Assembly (NCBI GenBank): GCA_027422505.1
Contig: JAPQWV010000001.1
Location: forward strand, 62,001 to 126,000
Reading direction: 5' to 3'
Source of the DNA: Craterostigma plantagineum
Lineage: Eukaryota; Streptophyta; Magnoliopsida; Lamiales; Linderniaceae
Length of the DNA: 64,000 nt
Part shown: positions 45,866-57,097 of the stretch, piece by piece
Layout of the letters: each line of letters starts with the position of its first letter
Position numbering within the stretch: the first letter of the stretch is position 1
Translations under genes and position numbers: made by a program
The notes under the pieces: generated by a model
The model's input: the letters and a program-made list of their open reading frames with translations, nothing else
What the model was told of the DNA's origin: nothing
The model's database searches: none

Positions 45866-46954
45866 ATTAGACAAACTACATGGATTAGGCTCGTAAGTTT
45901 ATAATCTTTCCATTCCTGTCTGTATTTTTTACAGAATAATTCTTATTAATTTAAAGAGAATCATTGCGACGATGGGTTGTTTAATTTATTTCTTAATAAC
46001 GTTAATTATTGCAGCGTCGGGTAAGTGATTAACGACCGACCACCCATTATTTAAACATTGCAATTTCCAACTACATTGATTAGGCTTTATTTATGATTCT
46101 GGGATAATTAAGGGATTAAATGTAGATTCAAAGATGGTTTGACTACATCAAATTGAATAACCGAGACCCGACCAATTCTATCACAATATAATTGGATAAC
46201 CAATGTATTTGAATGTTATATTTATGTAACCTACGAAGTTTGGGGCTCACAATATGTCTTAACATCAATATTGAAAAAAATACCATAGGTCGGATCTTGC
46301 CAAAATACCTAACCTCATAAACTAAATGGACGATCAATGTGGATCCAGTCTGGAATAATTACCGATTAAAAAAATATGAACAAGCCAAGTCGCAAGCCTA
46401 TCATTCTTGACCATAACACATGTGAAGATTCCGTTGCAAATATTTTAATTTCTTGGTAAAAACAGAATTACATTATGTTATAAAACAATAAATATAGTGT
46501 ATTTTCCTGTTTATTATGCGCGAGCAAACGGTGGTATGTATGCATCTTATCTAGTTTCGTGTTTAAGGAGTAAGTAGAAGTACCATAATACAAGGAATAG
46601 ATTGACCGTGCCATTCACATTGTACTAGGATAGGATGTGTTTTTCGTACATCTAGTTATTAATTGTATGATTTCATATCATGAAATTTGAAAAGGAGTGA
46701 TTTTGACAATCAAATCTTGTTTCATTTTAGTCCTTCGAAAGATGATCCAAACTCTTAACACCCATTTATTATAGGATGTATGGAGTGCTGTCCTTCAAGA
46801 TGAAAATATAGAAATGTCTTATTATATCGCGAAATAAGCCACAGCATACAATACATGATGAAAACATAATTGAAATAAGCACAATCACATTTATTCTGCA
46901 GAAACAACTATAAATCATCACAAAGGAATAAGCAAACACACACAAAACCCCAAT
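45866..46954. other. Spacer between PR-10 copies 2 and 3
   Basis: No gene. 45890-46080 is the paralogue of the inverted segment and of 40003-40080. The rest is AT-rich without recognisable features. Confidence 0.5.
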
Positions 46955-47532
46955 TCAAGCAGTGCAAATTTCAGGATGAGCAATGAGATACTCCTCGACG
47001 TGCTTCAATATGGTAACATAGCTCTCTTCTTCGGCCTTAACAATCTCCTCTTTGAGTTCGTCGCCCTTCGTGCGCCACTCTCTTACAATCTTTACTATGC
47101 TTCCGCCGTCAGGGGTATCTTCGTACTTTTGGTCGTAAAATACAGATTCAAGGTCACCGCCGACCACAGCTCCTTCGACCAAAGTGTACTTTGTCACGTT
47201 GTTTTCTACGTCGAGGTAGTCGAACTTGTGTTTCGCGTGGGTAAATGGGAAGCCTTCAAAGTGAGAATTAACATATTTATCCAACTAGAGTAATAGCTTC
47301 TTAATTCTGAAATAAAGAAATTTTATTTCATATCAAATTTTCTAACCATCGGCGAAATGGGTCTTTCTTATGGTTCCTACGCCGCCATATCTCCTTCAAG
47401 GATTTCAATGTGCTTAATGGCGTGAGGGATGATCTTAGGTAAGACATCGTATGTCTCGGTGACGAAGGCTTTGAACATCCTCTTCGCGGGGACCTTGCAT
47501 TTCACTTCTTGTGAGTAAGTGTGGACACCCAT
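46955..47532 (-). pseudogene. PR-10 / Bet v 1 copy 3, frameshifted
   Basis: Exons 47347-47532 and 46955-47253 align fully with copy 2 and keep the ATG, splice sites, stop codon and TATA box (47604-47613). But exon 1 is 186 bp, not 184: an extra AT within ATAT at 47387-47390 shifts the frame just inside the glycine-rich loop. Translation then runs GDMAA and stops at 47377-47379, giving 51 residues. Exon 2 remains open for 99 codons with good conservation, so the lesion is young, or it is a sequencing error. Confidence 0.85.
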
Positions 47533-47619
47533 TATTATTCTTTAATATAGATAGAATATTGTTTAGAAGAAAATATGATCAACTAAACCATGCACTTGTG
47601 AAGGTATTTATAGCTGGGG

Positions 47620-48840
47620 TGGTGCTTGATTTTCGTTTGCTTGTTGAATTTATTTTTTACTCAATATACTAATTTCCTTTCAAGCAGCCGATCTTGAAAT
47701 TGATGTCATTCTACCATGTTATTTATTGAGTTATACTTTCTGCTCTAGACTCGAATACGGGTTTATCTATTGTATGGCGGACTAAGACTATCTTATAAAT
47801 TATAATATTGGTTCTAGAACGCGAATATTGATCTCTTCCTCCCTCTATAATATAAGCTATCTGTTTATATAATAATCATATTTCTCATGTGCTCTTTCCT
47901 TTCCCACGCGAGAAAAGCCAAAGACGTCCATGTAAGAAAAACAATAGTGAGGATCAAGAAAGAAAGACTGGCTGGCACTTTGCTGTAAGAATGTTCATGT
48001 CAATTTTGTAGTTGGGCGGAAATCCATTATAAGGAAGTCTAATAAATTTAAAGCCCATATTCCTCATTAAAAGAATTCTTCGCATGTCAAACTCAAAACC
48101 TTTATTGGATATATCACACCACCTTATTGGGCCTTTTTAACCAATTAGGGCTATTTTAAATTTACTTTAATAAAATAGGTGTGTTTTACAAACAATTAAC
48201 AAAATAGCGTGAAAACGGTTTTACCAACTTAACTTTTTAATATTTAACCATATCTTAATAAATAATATATCGGGTATCTATATAAAAAATACCCAATTGG
48301 AAAAAAAATTTACACAAAACTACCCTTGTCAGAAAATTTTATAGATAGGCACCCGATTTAATTTTACCAGTTTCTTTAGTCATATCGTACCTTTCTATGT
48401 GTATATTGCGTACTATAACACGTTTATATAGGGTACCTAAATATAGGATACGTCGTACCTACGGGCATGCCTGTGTTACATAGGACGTACCTAAATATAA
48501 CATACGTCGTACCATTTTCTGTTATATAGGGTACCCAAATGTGTTGAGATAGGGTACCCAAATGTGTTGTTTGGTGTACTTTCGGAGATCGGGTACCTAT
48601 GTGCAAAAACTTTATTCTGTTAGGTACCTACATATAAAAAAATCCTGACTGGGTACTAAATTACAAGTTTTTTTTTTCAAATAGGTACTTATGTGTAAAA
48701 ACCCCATAATATATTAATTATTTACAAAACTGATCATTAATTTAAATTTTAAGTATTAATTAGATATTACTATTTTACCCGCGTCGGTTTTACCGAGTTA
48801 ACTTTTTAATATTTAACCATATCTTAATAAATTATACTTA
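47620..48840. other. Intergenic DNA with repeat fragments
   Basis: 47.68-47.85 kb is paralogous to the upstream flank of PR-10 copy 2 (AAGCAGCCGATCTTGAA). 48.24-48.70 kb resembles the MITE-like element at 36.1-36.45 kb: GGTACC-rich, with ACATATAAAAAA..CTGACTGGGTAC near its right side. No gene. Confidence 0.5.
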
Positions 48841-49089
48841 CTCCCTTCCCTCGTCCCAAACAATTTTATACGTTTTACTAAACCGGGCGTCCCATATCTT
48901 TTGTACATTTTTCTTATTTAACAAAAAAAACTATCACAAATAATCCATATAATAATATTAAATATTCTTAAAAGACGTGCAAAAATATACACTTTTTTAC
49001 CTTTTTAATGTACTATATTATTAAAATATTCAGTTTCTTATTTTGCGTGCCAAATCCCAAATGCAAAAAAGATTTGGGGACAGAGGGAG
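48841..49089. mobile_element. Stowaway-type MITE
   Basis: 249 bp, ends CTCCCTTCCCTCGTCCC and GGGGACAGAGGGAG, TA on both sides. Same family type as 16095-16336 but more decayed at the left end. No coding capacity. Confidence 0.88.
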
Positions 49090-49440
49090 TATTAATTATT
49101 TACAAAACTGATCATTAATTTAAATTTTAATAACCATATCTTAATAAATTATATATTAAATTTACAAAACTGATTGTTAATTTAAATTTTTAAGCATGTT
49201 TAAAACAAACTGATCATTAAGTATTTTAAATTTAAACAAACTGAATTAAAAAATATTCATTAAAACATGCTTAAAATACTTAAAAATTAAATTAATGATC
49301 AGTTTATGTAAATAATTCATGTATACAAACTGATCATTAAGTATTTTAAATTTAAACAAATTGAATTCAAAAATATTATTAATAGATAATTTATTAAGAT
49401 ATGGTTATTGAAAAGTTTAAAATATTTGGAAACTCGCGTT
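49090..49440. repeat. AT-rich inverted repeats
   Basis: Several direct and inverted copies of AAACTGATCATTAAGTATTT and its complement. Probably the remains of nested MITEs. No gene. Confidence 0.6.
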
Positions 49441-49700
49441 TTTTGCAAACTACTATGATAAAGTCGTCATAGCTTATTGGGAAATGGGCAAGGACCAAAG
49501 CCATTGTCAATTTTTTACGCCTTCCTCACCTCAGCACAGTTCGGTTGGTTCATTTCATGTCCATGGTTATTACACCACTCATCTCTCGAGAAAAGGAAAC
49601 AAAAAAATAAAAACAAAATCAAATTCTAGCGACATCAAAATCTCCATCTGACACCACAACAGATCTAATCTGAGAGGTACACAATCCCATAAAGGAAGAA

Positions 49701-51680
49701 ATGGACCCCAATTCCACCGCCGTAGAATTCATCGACCTCAATCTTTATCCCTCGCCGCCGCCGTCTCCACCCCGCGCCGCCGCAAACCCCGGCCTTTTCC
49801 CATTTCTCCTCACCCCCAAGACGGAACCCAAGGGCGAACCCATCTTCTTCGAAACCCCAACCTTTCACGCGCCTCCTCACCCATCCTTTACCCTAAACAC
49901 CGCCGCCCAGCCCCAGCCCCACCCTCCTCATCCCGTCGCCCACTTTCCCTCCTCGGAGAACAACTTATACTCCGATTTCACCCGCATTACGAACCTCTTC
50001 AACGAATTTCTATCGGAAAACGCCGTCGACGTCTCCGATATTTCTCGGGCCATCGTCCCCTTACCTCCTCCTCCCTCCCCCGCCCACGAAAACAACCAGC
50101 TGTCCTCGCGCGTCAAAAAGTACCGCGTGCGCTCCGGCGAGCTAGTGCGCGTCGCCGAGTTCTCGCCTGAAGACCACCTCTATTCTCGTACTCTGGTAAG
50201 AAAAACGCGTATGCTCTACGATTCCCTGCGAGTCCTTGCCACGTCCCAAGACCACAAGCACGACAATCGACGAACTAGAGGCGATTTAAAGGCAGCCCAG
50301 CTAATGCGCGAAGCTGATTTGTGGCTAAACAGGGATAAGAGAATCGTGGGCAGCATCCCTGGGATTTTTATTGGGGATCTGTTCTTCTTCAGAATGGAAC
50401 TCTGCGTAGTGGGCTTGCACGGCCATATTCAGGCAGGAATCGATTATCTCCCAGGTAGTCAGAGCTCGAACGGCGAGCCAGTCGCTACGAGCGTAATAGT
50501 CTCGGGCGGGTACGAAGACGACATAGATTCAGGCGATGTAATAATGTACACTGGCCATGGCGGGCAGGACAAGACTGGTAAGCAAGTCGACGATCAGAAA
50601 TTGGAGTCTGGGAACTTAGCCATGGAGAGGAGCATGGCTTACAACATCGAAGTTAGGGTTATCCGCGGATTCAAGTACGAAGGAAGCGTTAGCGGGAAAG
50701 TCTACGTCTACGACGGCTTGTACAACGTCGTCGACACTTGGTTCGAGAAGGGCAAATCTGGCTATGGAGTCTACAAGTTCAAGCTCATGAGGATCGAAAA
50801 CCAAGCTCCGATGGGCAGCAGCACTCTGAGGCTCGCCGAGAAACTGAGATCGAACCCTTTAGAGGCTCGTCCCTTCGGCTACGTTTCCCTCGACCTGTCC
50901 TCGAAAAGGGAGAATTTGCCCGTCCTCTTCTTCAACGACATGGATGGGAATTACGAGCCTCTCAACTACGACTACCTCGTGAGGACCGTCTTTCCTCACT
51001 TCGTCTATGCGAACGCCGGCGGCGACGGCTGCGATTGCTTTGGATTCTGTTCGGACGACTGCTTCTGCGCGAAGAGGAACGGCGGAGATTTCGCCTACGA
51101 TTCGAACGGTATTCTCATAAGGGGAAAGCCCTTGATTTTCGAGTGCGGGCGAAACTGCCGTTGTTCGTCGGCTTGCAGGAACCGTACGACCCAAAATGGG
51201 ATCAAGCATCGCTTCGAAGTTTTCAGGTCGAACGAAACGGATTGGGGTGTTAGGTGTCTGGACTTAATAACGGCGGGTTCGTTCGTGTGCGAGTACGCCG
51301 GGCTCGCCCTTACGCCCGAGCAAGTTCAGATTCTTACGATGAACGGCGATAATCTGATCTACCCTCGGCGTTTCGGGGAGAGGTGGAAGGAATGGGGGGA
51401 CTTGTCTCGGATATTCTCGGACTACGTCTGCCCTGATTTTCCGGCGGTGCCTCCCCTCGATTTTGCGCTCGACGTTTCGAAGGTGAGGAACTTGGCGTGT
51501 TATATGAGCCATAGCTCGAGCCCTAACGTGTTTGTGCAGTTCGTTTTGAACGATCACGATAACGTGGCGTTTCCTCACCTGATGCTCTTCGCTATGGAGA
51601 ATATCCCGCCTTTGACGGAGCTTAGCTTGGATTACGGCGTGCCCGATGAGCTGGCGGGGAAGCTTTCCATATGCAACTAA
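49701..51680 (+). CDS. SUVH2/SUVH9-type SRA-SET protein
   Basis: Intronless, 659 residues. N-terminal low-complexity region opens with EFIDLNLYPSPPPS, a DLNxxP EAR-like motif. The SRA domain (about 215-365, starting VGSIPGIFIGDLFFFRMEL) binds methylated DNA. Pre-SET Cys cluster about 440-505 (GCDCFGFCSDDCFC..CGRNCRC), SET about 515-650. The SET active-site motif is degenerate (MSHSSSPN in place of NHSCxPN) and the protein ends ELAGKLSICN, without the post-SET cysteines. Both are traits of SUVH2 and SUVH9, which lack methyltransferase activity and recruit RNA polymerase V to methylated loci in the nucleus. Which of the two orthologues it is cannot be decided by eye. Confidence 0.95.
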   Translation: MDPNSTAVEFIDLNLYPSPPPSPPRAAANPGLFPFLLTPKTEPKGEPIFFETPTFHAPPHPSFTLNTAAQPQPHPPHPVAHFPSSENNLYSDFTRITNLFNEFLSENAVDVSDISRAIVPLPPPPSPAHENNQLSSRVKKYRVRSGELVRVAEFSPEDHLYSRTLVRKTRMLYDSLRVLATSQDHKHDNRRTRGDLKAAQLMREADLWLNRDKRIVGSIPGIFIGDLFFFRMELCVVGLHGHIQAGIDYLPGSQSSNGEPVATSVIVSGGYEDDIDSGDVIMYTGHGGQDKTGKQVDDQKLESGNLAMERSMAYNIEVRVIRGFKYEGSVSGKVYVYDGLYNVVDTWFEKGKSGYGVYKFKLMRIENQAPMGSSTLRLAEKLRSNPLEARPFGYVSLDLSSKRENLPVLFFNDMDGNYEPLNYDYLVRTVFPHFVYANAGGDGCDCFGFCSDDCFCAKRNGGDFAYDSNGILIRGKPLIFECGRNCRCSSACRNRTTQNGIKHRFEVFRSNETDWGVRCLDLITAGSFVCEYAGLALTPEQVQILTMNGDNLIYPRRFGERWKEWGDLSRIFSDYVCPDFPAVPPLDFALDVSKVRNLACYMSHSSSPNVFVQFVLNDHDNVAFPHLMLFAMENIPPLTELSLDYGVPDELAGKLSICN

Positions 51681-52062
51681 TAAATAGCTATCAAGGTGGA
51701 GTCTTCAAGTTGATGTGAAGAGCAATCACAAGTGCAATTCCACGGAGTTTCAGTGGGAGGTTTTGGGGGGAAAAAGTGAATATTTTGTGATATGCTTTTG
51801 TGGGAAGGATCGTCATTCTGTGTGGGGAATGTGTAGCTATGATGATGATAAAATTAAAAACTTGCTAGTTATGCGTCTTATTATGTTATGGGAATTGAAC
51901 TGTGGTTTATTTACACGTCGTTCGTCAACGAAAATTATATACAATTAATTACAAGAAATTCAGGAAAAAAGGGCCCAAGCCCAGTACGAGGCCCAATTGT
52001 CGATACCTCATTATAGCTCCCCCAACACACAGAATCGAGAGGCGGAAAGAAGCGTGACGACG
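51681..52062 (+). promoter_or_regulatory. SUVH 3' flank and SMAP1 promoter
   Basis: No further gene. GGGCCCAAGCCCA near 51970-51982 and GGCCCAA near 51990 form a site II-like cluster about 70-90 bases above the SMAP1 ATG. No TATA box seen. Confidence 0.5.
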
Positions 52063-52251
52063 ATGGATTACTTCGGCGAGACGGAGGAGCAGAGCGGCGG
52101 AGGAGGAGCTACGGCGGCGATGGAAGTTGACGACGCGGACTCTTCGTTGGATCTATTCGGCGAGGGACCTATCTTGGACGTGCACCGCCTCGCCGATTCG
52201 GATTTCTTCAACACGTTTCAGGACGATTTCGACGATGAGGACATCAACTGA
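52063..52251 (+). CDS. SMAP1: Small acidic protein 1 (SMAP1-like)
   Basis: 62 residues starting MDYFGETEE, the same length as Arabidopsis SMAP1 as I recall it. Strongly acidic; the conserved C-terminal block LADSDFFNTFQDDFDDEDIN is the family signature (Arabidopsis version ends FDDDFDDTDIN). An upstream extension of the frame to 51997 begins only at TTG and is rejected. SMAP1 is needed for normal response to the synthetic auxin 2,4-D and is linked to the AXR1/COP9 signalosome pathway. Located between SUVH and GRIM-19. Easily missed by gene finders because of its size. Confidence 0.9.
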   Translation: MDYFGETEEQSGGGGATAAMEVDDADSSLDLFGEGPILDVHRLADSDFFNTFQDDFDDEDIN

Positions 52252-52709
52252 ATCTTTCTGGTTTGGAAATCGTGTCTTCCCTCTTCAATCGTTGTAGCTA
52301 CTGGAATTTGATTGATGTGAAAATTGCTGTGTGATTTTTAACTTTGTTAATGCTATTACTGGTTATTGATGATATGGTTTTACCTGGGTGGTTATCGTGT
52401 ATTTTGATTGATCTTGCCGTCAGTGGCATCGACGACTTAGTGTGCTGGTTAGGTCTTACAGTATTCATCTTTGATGTCATTTGCCATAATATTCAGACTA
52501 AGATTTATATATAAACAAGTGTCATTGCCATTGAGAAAAACATCATCGATTTAGGTCAAGAACATTAAATTCAAGCCCCTGTTTGTATGAACGAATAAAA
52601 GTGGGCCATTTTCGACAGCATCTTTATTCTTCTTTGTCAAAAACGAAATAACACAAGAACCGAGTGAGAATGAGCACATTATGCTCAGGTTTACGATCAT
52701 CGAATGGCC
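52252..52709. other. Convergent spacer
   Basis: Between the SMAP1 stop and the GRIM-19 stop, so it must hold both 3' ends. No gene. Confidence 0.5.
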
Positions 52710-53647
52710 TTACCAAATGTCAGGGCGAAGCTCGCCCGTAGCGGGTGGCATCCATTTTCCCGAGTGGTAAACGCTCTCGCCAACTTTCCAGCCTGGGACG
52801 TCTTTCATGATTCTAGCTTCCTCCTCGAGATATTTCCTCCATTCCTTGACAAACCTTTCATCTTCTTCCGCTTGAAGCATTGGTAGAATGGCTCTGCGAG
52901 CAGCATATTTTTCTTCCTTCAATGCCCTGGGCACCCAAGAAGAAAATGGTCTTTCTTTCAACCATCCAGGATAAAGACTCAGAGATGTAAAAATGTTCTC
53001 ACGACAAGTCTCAAATCCTCAAAATTGCAAAGCATAAGGAATAAGTTCAGAATCACAACAAGCTCAGATGATTAACCAAATATGACGAAAAACAGTTCTT
53101 TTGTGAGGAACCCTTCCTTTATGCTAACTCTTCACGGGGAAAAATAGATAAATCCAATCAAAGAGATCAGTTTGTAAGAACAGAACAATTATGCCCTGAA
53201 GCTCCAAATAATGTATCGACTATTTACATCCTGAATAACTAAATACTACAAAAAAACTGCAGCTAGGTGAAACTGAAATCAATCAAAGCTCAAACAGAGA
53301 GGTGGAGCTTGATCTGAGAGCTCAAATTTCAAGAATAAGTTCAATTATTATATGTCATGTAATTGAATCGAGCTCGATCGACTGAAATTATTTACACTAC
53401 GGCAATAAAAAAGGGGACAATTAGGGCATTACCTTCGGATTTTGTTTCCTTTTCCGACCTGGTACATTCCGTAGGAGAACGCCCCAAAGGCGGCGAGGAA
53501 TATCGCCATAGCACTCGGTCCCTTGCTCGGAATACGGCGAGCAAATCGGACCGGAGCGAATCCACCCGGCGGAGGACCGTCCTGGAGAACCGGCATGTCC
53601 TTCACGCTCGCCATACCACTCTTCTTCCTTATCAGAGCCTCCGTCAT
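52710..53647 (-). CDS. Mitochondrial complex I subunit GRIM-19 (NDUFA13 / B16.6)
   Basis: Two exons: 53433-53647 and 52710-52926, intron 506 bp GT-AG, joining to 143 residues, the plant family length. N-terminus [19 protein letters not shown]; one membrane span (about 46-64, [20 protein letters not shown]); then the charged stretch [18 protein letters not shown] and the conserved end [20 protein letters not shown]. An accessory subunit of the complex I membrane arm in the inner mitochondrial membrane. A transposon-like repeat begins about 92 bp upstream of the ATG (53740), so it sits in or next to the promoter. Confidence 0.97.
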
Positions 53648-53739
53648 TTTCCCGGCAACCTAATTTTCCCTGTTTTCCCCCCTTTTCTATTTGATTTCTA
53701 TATTTATTCCTTCGTTTTGTTTATATTGCCAAAGGCCCG

Positions 53740-54225
53740 GGATTTTTTAAATAAATAGTCTTTGACATGGTCAACGTTAAAAAAATAATCTTCAAATGTA
53801 AAATGACGTTAATGCCCTTACTATTCGGGTCCCACTGTAAGACCAATATGTTAAATGAGAACCGCGTTTGCGTGGGCGGGCGGAGTGTAGTCCAGTGGTT
53901 GTGTAGTCAGACGTGCAAATAATAGGTCGTGGGTTCAAGTCCCAGAAATTTGTTTTATATATATAGAACGGGACCTCTGCTGTATAGCACAGGTTCCGTG
54001 CTCCATGGGACCCCTGCTATAAAGCAGGAGACCATGGGGGTCCTCTGGGGTCCCATGGAGCACAGGACCTCTACTATAAAGTAGGGGACCCCTGCTGTAT
54101 AAATAAAAAAATTCTGTCAAAAAGACGAAATTACCCTTAAATTGAAGGTTATTTTTCAAAAGATAGAATCGACGGGGCTATTTTTTTAAAGTTGACCACG
54201 TTATAGGCTATTTTTAAAAAGACTC
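53740..54225. mobile_element. Mutator-like non-autonomous element, short copy
   Basis: Same family as the fibrillin-intron element: left end GGATTTTTTAAATAAATAG, then GACATGGTCAACGTTAAAAA and CTTCAAATGTAAAATGAC. The right end, reversed, reads GAGTCTTTTTAAAAATAG followed by a GTGGTCAACTTTAAAAA-like string. The interior has inverted GGGACCCCTGCTATAAAGCAGG-type hairpins (22-mer split here as GGGACCCC and TGCTATAAAGCAGG) and a tRNA-like segment. Only GCCCG is shared by the two flanks, so the target duplication is not proven. Confidence 0.7.
53880..53946 (+). other. tRNA-like segment with pol III A and B boxes
   Basis: TAGTCCAGTGG (53888-53898) fits the A box and GGTTCAAGTCC (53932-53942) the B box, about 33 bases apart. 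No acceptor-stem pairing or anticodon loop is convincing, so this is a SINE-like head, not a tRNA gene. The same segment occurs in inverted orientation in the related element at 29.9 kb. Confidence 0.65.
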
Positions 54226-57097
54226 GCCCGAAGTGCTTGAGGATCTCTCTCCACGGTGAGAAGTGTACGGTTATAAAGGAAATCGTATTACAATTAAAAA
54301 TCGCTTTAGTTTGGAACTGGACTTCTAACCGAAGGTAAATGGGCTTTGGTGTCAAGTTAGAAGCCCAATGTGAACAATATTTACAAAAATCTTAAAAAAT
54401 CTAGTTCCGATCAATAATATAATTGTATTACTCTATGTTAATTTATTTGGTATAATAGAGCTGGGAATTTATAAAATTTTACTTTGGTTCTTTTATAAGC
54501 AAACGTTTTATTTGTTTTACAACAATCAACTTGGCCTCGTTTTTCTTGGAGAAGGGGAGTGTTGCATTATCTTTCTTATTAAGATTTGCAGGCGAAATAT
54601 TGTAATATTCTATAGGTTATAATTAAATGGTGAACAAACAAAATAATGATGTTAGGCTAAAGCCATATGCCTTTTACGCTGGGCCTCTTCGCTTTATTGT
54701 GTCGACATTCCAAGACTTTCTTTTTTAATAAAGATCAATTATTATTCTTATTTCTCCCTCCAGAATAATAATAATCTAAATGGTTGGCTTTAATTTCATA
54801 TAATCACATGTTACATGAATTTAACAAATTGTGGTTGGGAGACTTAATAGTCAAAGTCAAGATCTCAAGCATATGAATGTGAAACTGTTCAGGAATCGAG
54901 GTACTGATCTACATTTTTCTATTATTTATATAAGTCAATTTAATCATTTCTTTTTTGAGAAAAATAAATAAATTCAAGACTATATAATTAAGGCGCACTC
55001 CAAATAAACCTTTAACCACGTGAATAATTAATGGATGTTACTTGGGATTTCCCAAACGAATATAAATGATTTAATATTTATAGTTGACCAGTATTGTACA
55101 AGCCAGCCTGTAAGTTGACTCCGCTTTTCAAACATTTGCGGTGGTCTTGAAATAAAATTAGACTTGTAAATGAGGAAATTTATATACATTTCTAATGCAG
55201 GCAAATGTCTCAGATAGTACCAAAGTTAAAGTCACAGCCGCCTAATAGTTAAGGACATGTAAAGCTAGTTTAGTGGATAATTAGACATAGTCCACACATT
55301 ATTACAATTGTCAATTAATTAATGAAGGATACATCATATCTCACTTGACTGTTCATCTATAGTAATAATAATTCGCAAAAAATATTATTATGTCATTCCA
55401 AAATATAGATTCACTGAATGATTTTAAAATTAGAACTAAATTGACATTATAAATTTTTAGAAGTTCAACAAGAAAAATTAAATATAATATATCTTTGATT
55501 AAGCTATGCAATATGTAATATAGAGTCCAAATATCACATTCTGAGAAGTCAGTATTAACCTATTTACATACTAAATCAAGCTTCATTGAAGTAATATATG
55601 TAGGCTATTAATATCTTTTATTATGGCCAAGAAAATTGAATCTCTGTCTTCGATATCGATTAGATTGAAGGCACACACACTCACACACATGATATTTAAA
55701 TATTATCAATTATGATAAGTGCGACGACTAACTCAACAAGAAAGTGTGTGCTTGGACGGTTTAATGGTGGTTTGCCAACTCATCTTATTTTATGTAATTG
55801 CTTCTAAGTTTGCAAAATTAGGATGTTTATTTTATAGAATATTTTTATATTAACATTTAGGCAATGAAATTTGAGAACACGACAACTTAACAAGTTAACA
55901 TGCATCACTAATGACATCACACTTTTGATCTGCAATGATGGAAAAAATTATTATTTCACTATAGTTCACCTACCAATGGATGTCTCGATCAAGAACATGC
56001 CCACAAATTCTTTAAAACAAGAAAGATAAATAAAAATGAAAACGTAGCTAAGAATAAAATATATATTTCCAGTGTTTTGCCCAAAAAGTTCACTTTTCCC
56101 AAGCACTTACGAGGGATTCCACTATTTCTTTTACAGAGAGAAGACAATTTAGAGAAGAGTTTGAGATTGAGTGGAGAAAAATTATAAAATCTCGACGATA
56201 GTGATCACACCGTACACATAGACAAAACACATCTACATCGAAGGAAGAAAACAGTAAAGAAACAAAGAGATATGTGTATGTATATGATGCGCTTGTATGC
56301 GTATGAGGATATACATCGATCTGTTGAAAGCATGCTTTGTCGGCCAATAGAGCTTCAATGAAGGAAGAAGGGCTGATTAATGTGACTTCCCACTTTACTT
56401 GTCTATTTGAAGAAGGCCCTTTTGCAATTATAGCTAAAAAAAGGTGCAACCTTTGTGTTGTTTTTTGAGCTGTTCATTATTTGCTTCCACAAGGGAACGC
56501 AACTCTTCAATAATATAAAGCAGTACAAAGAGAGCTGCTATTGACTGATTTCGACGCCTTCGTTCTTGGTTTTCCTCGGTTGTTGCACCTAAACTTACTG
56601 GTTCCTTTTTCTTCTGCACAATCGTTCGTCAATTTTTGATTCATTTGCTGCTTCTGCGGGAAAAAAGTTGAAGCTTTGGCATTTTTTATCGAATCCCATT
56701 ACTTGGCTTATGTGTTCTTCCAAAGGGGTCGCTTAATCGAGCTCTCTGATTTGAACTCAAACTGTTTTCTGTCGTCGCATATAAAGGTACGTCGATTTCT
56801 GATTCTTCAGTATCAATTTCTTATGGTTTCTTATGCTTGATATACTCTTCCTTTGTTGCAGCTGTTGAGACTTGAGAGGGTAAATAAGATTAGAATAATC
56901 CTCTGTAGGCATCTTTCTGCTGGAATTCTTTGGGCCCTTTTCATGTTTTGAATTCAATTTCTCGACTTTCTTCAAACAACATGAAGATTCTTGCGGTCCC
57001 AGATTGAGACAGTGTAATAATTTTGTGGGGGCATCCAATTTTTCAAGTAGTCTTGGGAGGAATCTGTTCTTATAGTCTTTTCAACATCTGTGCAAAT
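54226..57097. other. Long AT-rich spacer upstream of the receptor kinase
   Basis: No gene recognised in 2.9 kb. The last ~400 bases probably hold the 5'UTR of the receptor kinase: a splice-acceptor-like CTTTGTTGCAG near 56860 suggests a leader intron. A short CA microsatellite is at 55670-55690. Confidence 0.45.

Noticed and set aside
53880..53946. A genuine tRNA gene
   Set aside because: A and B boxes are present but I could not form an acceptor stem or anticodon arm, and it sits in a transposon with a related inverted copy elsewhere.
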